A stretch of DNA of 64,000 nucleotides, taken from the NCBI GenBank assembly GCA_024138015.1, contig JAMXBB010000008.1, positions 46,545,397 through 46,609,396 on the forward strand, read 5' to 3'. The notes beneath the pieces are model-generated. The model was not told where the DNA came from, did no database searches, and was given only the letters and a program-made list of their open reading frames with translations. The stretch's first letter is position 1. The number at the start of each line of letters is the position of its first letter. Shown piece after piece: positions 58,053-64,000 of the stretch. This stretch comes from Lumnitzera littorea. Taxonomy: Eukaryota > Streptophyta > Magnoliopsida > Myrtales > Combretaceae. The position numbers and the translations under genes were made by a program.

Positions 58053-59462
58053 TGCTTAAACTATATATATAAAAATAAATTGCAAATACTACAGCAAGTA
58101 TATAGGGTTGGAATCAAGTAATATAGAGAAAGTAAGGTTGTTATTTCCTCAAGGACTAAGAAATTACTAATCTTATGCTAGTTCTTATTAATATTCAAGT
58201 GATAAAAAATAAATTAATTAATCTAATAATTACTCTAAAACTATTGAAAAGAAAATAACTATGAAAAATCTAAAATTAAATTACCAATTGAGAATTGTAG
58301 GAAAACAGAATCTACCCTAGATTATGTAAATCAAATTATTATCATGTTATATAGATTAATAGCTATATGGTTATTCAAGTGAAATTATTATATCTTAAAA
58401 CTTAAGGATTTAAACCCCTAATTAATTAGTCCACTTCCACATCTTCCAATTAACAATGGACTCTAAATTACAATCATATATCTCCTGATACTATGATTAT
58501 CTAATGTCCTAAATCAATCATCCCTAATGCCTTCGTGAATAATTAATCACTAAACATCACATTAATCTCTAGATAATTTCTAATTACTTCAATTAACTCT
58601 ATTTTCACATTAATTAATCAAATCAACTAAGAATTTCTAGTAAACCCTACAACAACTCCGTATCATTAAGGTTTGTAACAATTATAATCAATTAAACAAT
58701 TATAATCAAAATCATAGAAATTGCAATCATAAATCATCTATATATCTCTTAATCCTATAACATGAACACAATCATCATCTTAGCTATCTAGGGTTTCATC
58801 AATTCCTATAAATAAATTTAGCCAACCATAGATTTGGAAACGAAAGTACAAATACTAATTGAAATTGCAAGAAAATTCATAATTGAAAGCATAAGCAATT
58901 CACAGAATTGTATAAGAATAATTGAAATAGATGTCACCAATTCTGTATTGGAAAAGATAATCTTTAATTGCAACTTCAACTTGGTCTCCATAGCAAAAGC
59001 AAATTCTTCTCATTGATCCAAGCGATTCTCCCAAATAATTCTTCAATAATTAACTAAAGACTATTTTATGACTTTCTAAGTCTAATGAAAGTATGTTCTC
59101 AAAAGTCCGTCAAACGATGAAATATAAACTATTTATAAGAAAAATTAGGGTGAACTCATGTGATACTCTTTTTTTCATAAAGGCCAACTTTTAGCCATCA
59201 AGGGCCAACAACGTACACATCAAGGGTCAATAGTGTAAGTTGTAGGCCGGCTGCCTTCATTTCCAATTTGTATGTATTGATTTAGACTTCGTTCTTTTGT
59301 GTAAAATCCCTCTAAATTGTCCATAATTCTACTCTTGAATACGCTAATTCCTGAAATGTCCAATTGAAAATAATTAAGTACCATTTCTTAATGATTTCTG
59401 TAAAATCAATAATAATTCTATCTTAATTTACACCTTAAAAAATGAAAAATATGCCTTTATCA
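58053..59462 (-). repeat. Element E 3' LTR, 1410 bp
   Basis: On the minus strand starts TGATAAAGGCATATTTTTC at 59462 and ends ...TTTAAGCA at 58053, where homology of D to A (15310-15370) stops. The end region with tacttgattccaaccctat and ttgctgtagtatttgcaat is the usual type for Athila LTRs. The size is normal for the lineage. The 60-codon plus frame at 58834-59016 is chance. Confidence 0.8.
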
Positions 59463-59500
59463 ACTTTCCTACACTTGAACTTTTGCTTGTCCTCAAGCAA
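59463..59500 (-). other. Polypurine tract region of element E
   Basis: On the minus strand GAGGACAAGCAAAAGTTCAA then GTGTAGGAAAGT runs into the LTR start. A gaggacaagcaaaagttcaagtg-type sequence before the 3' LTR is widespread in Athila and related elements; the canonical GTGTGGGGGA is here GTGTAGGAAA. Confidence 0.7.
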
Positions 59501-60999
59501 AATAAATAGAACTAAAGAGACCTACCATGGAAAATATAAAGTTTCCAATTGCTAATCCAAAACATCTGATATTTCACATTTCCAAACTCACTAATTTATA
59601 ATTCCCACTACTTTAACTAAACCGAAATATGTTATTAGAATAATACAATTGAAATTAATCAACTATTCTAGAGAAAACAAATTTTAATCCAAGTGTTTAA
59701 CCTCGGATTTCTATTTCAAAAGTAGATACTCAGTCCTAAAAGGAAAAACACCTATTTAAACTTCATAGCTATTAGCAAGCATATTATCTCTCTAATTATT
59801 CCGACAAACAAATTAACAAAGTAGTGAAAGCATATGGTATCTGCCCTATCCCTAGATTTTCTTCCTTTTTATTACAAGCCTTAATTCATTTCTTGAATTG
59901 CATTCAAATTTCTATTTTCCATTTTTTTTTCTAGTTCTAATACAGAACTTTTACCTTTCCACCTTGCTCGTTATAGTAAGTGCATTGAGTTGGTACATCT
60001 CAAGCTCATCACCCAAGTGGCCAGGTTTTAAAGGGACCCCTACGAACTCTTCCTCACTCTAACATTCAAGTTAGGATACTCTTAACTCAATTTCTTGAGT
60101 TATTAGAGTAAAGGTTCTCATTTCACCATTTTTTTATTTTTTTTTTAATGCTCACTAAAATTTTTTAGACTTCTTTTATAGGAATCACTAAGTTCAAAGC
60201 TTCACTTACCTCTTTCATTACGTGTTAAATTAACATTAAAATAACTAAAAAGATCATATACTAATTAACTTTGCATAGAAGTGAACCTATTTACTTTTCA
60301 CTTAAGAACTTGATTGACCTTTAAACTTCAAATTCTAAGGCTAAAAACTAGGTAAATTAGGTTCCCAAAGAAGTGACTAATTAATTTTAATTGAGTACAA
60401 AAATCTCAATATTGGTGAGTAGGGCACCTTAGTGAGTCAATTATTCAAATCACAATAAGATGCTATCAACAAAAATTTTTTTCTTTGTATAATCTCTAGA
60501 TTCCAAACAAGAAATTTAAGAACAAGTAAAGTAGTAAAGGTCAAGTTGATAGGAAGGTATAACTATTTGTAAACAAAAACCGGCATCAAAATTGATATTT
60601 TCATTTACTATAATTCCTTCCCCCCACTTTAGGATAGATAGTGTCCATACTGTCTTCTATTTAATATTCAAGAGGAAATGAAATTTCGTAGCAATAAGAA
60701 ATGAAAAAATGGTACTCCCTTGGATTCAAATTTTTAGCAACAATGAAAATTCCAAGCATAAGATCATTGTTATCATAAAATTCAGATTTGACCTGTCTCA
60801 TCAAATGCAAAGGAACATGAAATAACAATGATAGCATATGAGTGCATTGAAGAGTACGTAGTAGAGCTAATGATCTTAAGTTATCTAAACAGATGAGTAA
60901 TAAACAAAAATAACCAAATAGCAAAATAAAACAATGCAAAGAAAGAAAAATAAAATATAAAAAATAAAAAAATTACTAAAGCACGCAAATTTCTAACTA
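59501..60999 (-). other. Element E 3' untranslated region
   Basis: About 1.5 kb of AT-rich sequence between the env-position frame and the polypurine tract. A 92-codon minus frame at 60939-60661 is rich in Leu, Phe and Ile but has no recognised motif; I cannot tell whether it is part of the extra gene. No repeat is seen. Confidence 0.5.
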
Positions 61000-62310
61000 T
61001 CATTGTTGGTGCTGTTACTCTCTATACTGGAAGTCTAATAATGGAACTGCTCTGCAGTTGCTGGCTAAAAATATGAGATAGCAGACTTCAATATATTGAA
61101 CATAGTAGTCCAAAACTTCTTATTCTTCTTCCTTTCTTTCTTAATTTCATTCTAGACTTCTCTAATTTCAGCACTCAATTGTTCATAACTGCTATTTAGA
61201 GGATGAGATAAAGTAGACGCTTTAGTAGCAAGAGGATTTTCAGGAATATCATCTCCATCAATAGGATGGGGCCTATTATTTATCTTAACCAATCCTTAAT
61301 CCCTAAATGGTGCAACAGAAATAGGTTTACATGGGATAGCATCGTCCCCCTTTAACTCTTAAAAAAGCCCCAACCCTTTAATAATGCTGTAATGTACCCA
61401 CCATAAAAGATAACCTATGTCCTGGTATCATCTATCTATTTATAGATAAAATTTGCTATCTCTAGTCTCAAAACTATCTGATATCTAGAAATCATACTAT
61501 ATAGATAAAACATGTCAAAATTAGTTACCTTACTATGGCTAATCTTGTTACAGTTGAGAGTATGAGCAAGGATATGGTGGAGAAGCCTGTACTCCACTAT
61601 TGAGAAAGTCGTGGTGAGCGACTTTAAAGGTATAAAATCTTGCCACCTAGGATGAATCAATTGGAACCAAAATCTCTCGACAAACATATCACTAGGCCAA
61701 GAGTTGGGTAAATTGACTTTCTCATCCTCATATAAACCCAAAAAATAGCCAATTTGACTCAATTCAATGACATGAATTTCTCCATAAACTTAAAATGTAA
61801 AAGTAGACATACGCCCACTTCTCTCTAGCTGCAAAGTGGACAAAAAATCAATGGCTATATTTCTATAAGTAGGTTCTCTTACCTCAAATAATTGAAACCA
61901 TGTTTTATCAAGAACTATCTACTAGATTCTATCGTTCATTCCATACTCTTGCAAAATAGTGGACAAAAAATTGAAACCATGTTGCTTCTCTCTAGTTGCA
62001 AAGTGGACAAAAAATCAATGGCTATATTTCTATAAGTAGGTTCTCTTACCTCAAATAATTGAAACCATGTTTTATCAAGAACTATCTGCTAGATTCTATC
62101 ATTCATTCCATACTCTTGCAAAATAGTCCAATCCAAATATTGTTGATTCATGAATGTCATCCGTTGTAGCTTCCTCCTTCTCTCCTTACAATACTCTTGA
62201 TGTGAGAGTAGATTGCTACCTGAACTTCTAGAAGATAAAGTAGCCACTGCCTTATGTTTCTTTCTCGGTTGCATCTTCTTGAGCGGTATGGTGAATGTAA
62301 AAAGCATAGA
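61000..62310 (-). pseudogene. Athila env-position frame (ATHILA ORF-1-like), with duplication
   Basis: Lies after integrase, where Athila elements carry an extra gene called env-like; its role is unknown. From 62310 downward: a basic start (KKMQPRKKHKAVATLSSRS), CKERRRKLQRMTFMNQQYLD (62190-62130), then after the 167-bp duplication IGYFLGLYEDEKVNLPNSW (61755-61700), PRWQDFIPLKSLTTTFSIVE (about 61650-61590) and FDMFYLYSMISRYQIVLRLE (about 61530-61470). The tail has a charged coiled part EIKKERKKNKKF (about 61150-61110). It resembles the Pfam ATHILA ORF-1 family from memory. Stops and the frame-shifting duplication make it non-functional. Confidence 0.65.
61818..62128. repeat. Tandem duplication, 167-bp period, in the env-position frame
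   Basis: cttctctctagctgcaaag at 61818 and cttctctctagttgcaaag at 61985 start two copies that agree to gcaaaatagt with about three differences in 145 bases. The period is not a multiple of three, so the reading frame is shifted. It is far less diverged than the element as a whole looks, so it is a late event. Confidence 0.92.
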
Positions 62311-62699
62311 TCTACAAAGAAGAATGAAAATGTGTGTAGAAAAAGTGAAGAGAGTGAATGTATAAGGTTGTGGGTATGCGAGAGAGGGAGAGTTTGAGAG
62401 AAATCTAGAGAGAGAGAGAAACTAGAGAGAGAATTCAGAAGGAAAAATGAGTGAGGAGAGAGAGAAAACTGATGGACATGCTTTTAAAAGCACTATACGC
62501 CGGCACTTACCTTTGTACGTCGTCGGCATATATTGCCGGCGTATATGCTTAGGCCAGCTAATAAGCTGGCAACCTTGAGTATCGACCTTAAATTCAAATT
62601 TCGTACTTTTCTCTTTTTTTAAAAAAAAAATAAAAATAATTAAATAATAATGAATAAATAAATAAATTAACTTTTTTAGACATGGGTTGCCTCCCATGA
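62311..62699 (-). other. Spacer between pol and env-position frame, with inverted repeats
   Basis: Contains a (GA)n-rich tract (62385-62465), a 12-bp perfect inverted repeat tatacgccggca / tgccggcgtata (62494-62505 and 62534-62545), and a hairpin GCCAGCTAATAAGCTGGC (62553-62570). The patch is GC-richer than its surroundings. No function is known; a leader or splice-acceptor region for a subgenomic env-like RNA is a guess. Confidence 0.65.
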
Positions 62700-63110
62700 A
62701 GCGCTTAGTTTATAGTCGCTAGCCCGATTTTTCCAACCTATTGTGAATTCTCACTCACCACCATAATGGCATCACTATCCATGTTTTCTCCTTCAAAATA
62801 GTGTTTGAGGAGATGACCATTTACCTTGAAGGTACGATTGTCTCTTGCCTTTAACTCAATTGTAGCATAAGGAAAAACATTAGCTATTTCAAATGGCCCA
62901 AACTATGGAGATTTTAACTCACTTGGGAACAATTTTAGTTGAGAGATGTATAATAATACTTTTTGACTAAGTATGAACTCCCACTGTTGAACGTTCTTAT
63001 CATGCCATCGCTTGGCTCTCTCTTTGTAGATCCTAGTATTTTCATAAGCTTCTTCTCTGATCTCATCTAGCTGGTTTAATTGGAGCGATTGCTTTTTACC
63101 TCTCCTCTAC
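62700..63110 (-). pseudogene. Element E integrase C-terminal remnant
   Basis: From 63100 down: LDEIREEAYENTRIYKERAK, RWHDKNVQQ (63085-62985), VLLYISQLKLFPSELKSP (about 62955-62900), GPFEIANVFPYATIELK (about 62895-62845) and FKVNGHLLKHYFEGE (about 62830-62785). This is the end of the Athila integrase and is well preserved. The catalytic core is absent. Confidence 0.85.
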
Positions 63111-64000
63111 CCAAGTACTGCTCCTACAGCATAGTTGCTAGCCTCACACATCATCTCAAAAGGAAGCTCCCAATCTGGTGCAATGATCATTGGTGCCGAA
63201 GTAAGCTTCTCCTTTAATAGATTAAATGCCTACAAACAGTTGTCATAAAAAACAAAGATAGAATCTTTTTCAAGTAAATTACAAAGAAGTCTAGAGATTT
63301 TATAAAAGTCCCTAATGAATCTCCTGTAGAAGCCAGCATGCTCTAGGAAGCTCTTAACACCTCTAACTAAAGTGGGTGGTGGTAGCTTCTCCATTATCTC
63401 TACTTTTGCTCTATCAACTTCAATCCTCTTTTTTGACACCTTGTGACCTAAGACCATTCCCTCTCTTAACATAAAATAGCATTTTTGCCAATTCAAAAGT
63501 CAATTAGTCTTGCATCTTTTGAGCACACAACCTAAATTAGTCAAACATGAATCAAATGACTTTCCAAAGATAGAGAAGTCATCCATTAATATTTCAATAA
63601 AATCTTCTAACATGTTAGAAATATATAAACATCATGCATCTTTGAAAAGTTAGGGGTGCATTACAAAGACCAAATGGGCATTCTCCTAAAGGCAAAAGTC
63701 CCATAAGGATACGTAAAAGTGGTTTTCTCTTATTCCTTGGGTGTGATATGAATTTGATTGTAACCAGAATATCCATCTTAAAAACAATAATAATCATGCC
63801 CTGAAAGTTTTTCTAACATCTGATCTATGAAAGGGAGTGGGAAGTGTTCTTTACGAGTGGCATCATTCAATTTCTGTAATCTATGCAAACTCTCCACCTG
63901 ATCATAATGTAAGTAGGGATTAGCTCATTATCCTCATTTTTCACCATGGTCATACCACCTTTTTTTAGCACTACCTGAGTGAGACTAATCCACTTACTAT
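63100..64000 (-). pseudogene. Element E reverse transcriptase relic, RNase H lost
   Basis: From the window edge: RLQKLNDATRKEHFPLPFID (about 63885-63825), GHDYYCF (about 63790), CPFGLCNAPLTFQRCMM (63695-63645), LMDDFSIFG catalytic motif (about 63600-63573), LNWQKCYFMLREGMVLGHKV (63495-63440), IEVDRAKVEIMEKLPPPT (63425-63370), FLEHAGFYRRFIRDF (about 63345-63300) and LPFEMMCEASNYAVGAVLG (about 63165-63110). The last is the first strand of RNase H; the sequence then jumps into integrase C-terminus near 63095. Frame shifts occur near 63620 and 63500. Typical Athila. Confidence 0.88.

Larger units (their letters stand above)
58053..64000 (-). mobile_element. Element E: Athila-lineage gypsy element, 5' part beyond the window
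   Basis: Minus-strand order from the window edge: reverse transcriptase (64000-63110), residual integrase C-terminus (63110-62700), spacer, env-position frame (about 62310-61000), untranslated part, polypurine tract, 3' LTR (59462-58053). Reverse transcriptase motifs, the LTR start and the extra frame after integrase are all Athila features. Gag, protease and the 5' LTR would lie beyond 64000. It is inserted in gag of D, with tgatt (58048-58052) as the candidate left duplication. Confidence 0.85.

Noticed and set aside
60661..60939. 92-codon hydrophobic minus frame in E, possible membrane part of an env-like protein
   Set aside because: No continuity with the env-position frame and no motif; could be chance in AT-rich sequence. 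Mentioned in the untranslated region entry only.
1..64000. Endogenous pararetrovirus (caulimovirus) remains
   Set aside because: All reverse transcriptase pieces come with LTRs, integrase and gypsy or copia motifs; no movement protein or virus coat motif was seen.
1..64000. tRNA genes, suggested by primer-site matches
   Set aside because: The matches are short complements to tRNA 3' ends next to LTRs; no cloverleaf or internal promoter boxes were found around them.

Overview
This is an AT-rich, gene-poor piece of a flowering-plant nuclear genome, probably a large repeat-rich genome. The evidence is Ty3/gypsy elements of plant chromovirus-like, Tat and Athila types, a Ty1/copia element, tRNA-Met and tRNA-Arg type primer sites, and long AT tracts. 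I see no intact host gene, no tRNA or rRNA gene, and no bacterial, organellar or CRISPR feature. Nearly every reading frame longer than 60 codons is either a piece of decayed retrotransposon pol/gag or chance. The species cannot be told from the sequence.

The layout is a stack of nested insertions. From 1 to 2611 lies the 3' part of a long LTR (family X). From 2612 to 11057 lies element B, a minus-strand Tat-type element with a gag relic, a tRNA-Arg type primer site, a polypurine tract, a 43-bp minisatellite in its 3' untranslated part and no visible pol. B sits in the end of the integrase of element A, a minus-strand gypsy element (11058-15899 plus 26140-27003). The 5' LTR of A is split by element C (15900-26134, plus strand). 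The reverse transcriptase of C is split by a 3.5-kb solo LTR of family X (19079-22623, duplication ATTGC). From about 27.8 to 38.8 kb lies copia element G (minus), split by an Athila-like solo LTR (about 29.9-31.26 kb) and by complete gypsy element F (31376-37947, minus, duplication AATAG).

From 38.8 to 53.1 kb there is no recognisable protein. This part holds three diverged copies of a long non-coding repeat (family L, LTR-like ends), a MITE-like palindrome (42750-43091) and a C-family solo LTR (51813-52733, duplication GGTTT). Element D (minus gypsy, 53096-58052) follows. It has lost part of its reverse transcriptase and is cut at its 5' side by Athila element E (58053 to beyond the window, minus). 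E has an LTR, an env-position frame carrying a recent 167-bp duplication, and a pol gene lacking RNase H and most of integrase.

Nothing here works together as a pathway: the window records successive insertion, LTR recombination, deletion and C-to-T decay. Order of events follows from nesting: A before C before solo X; A before B; G before F and before the Athila-like LTR; L before the C-type solo LTR; D before E. Coordinates of coding relics are approximate because frames are broken by stops and shifts; LTR borders with target duplications are precise.
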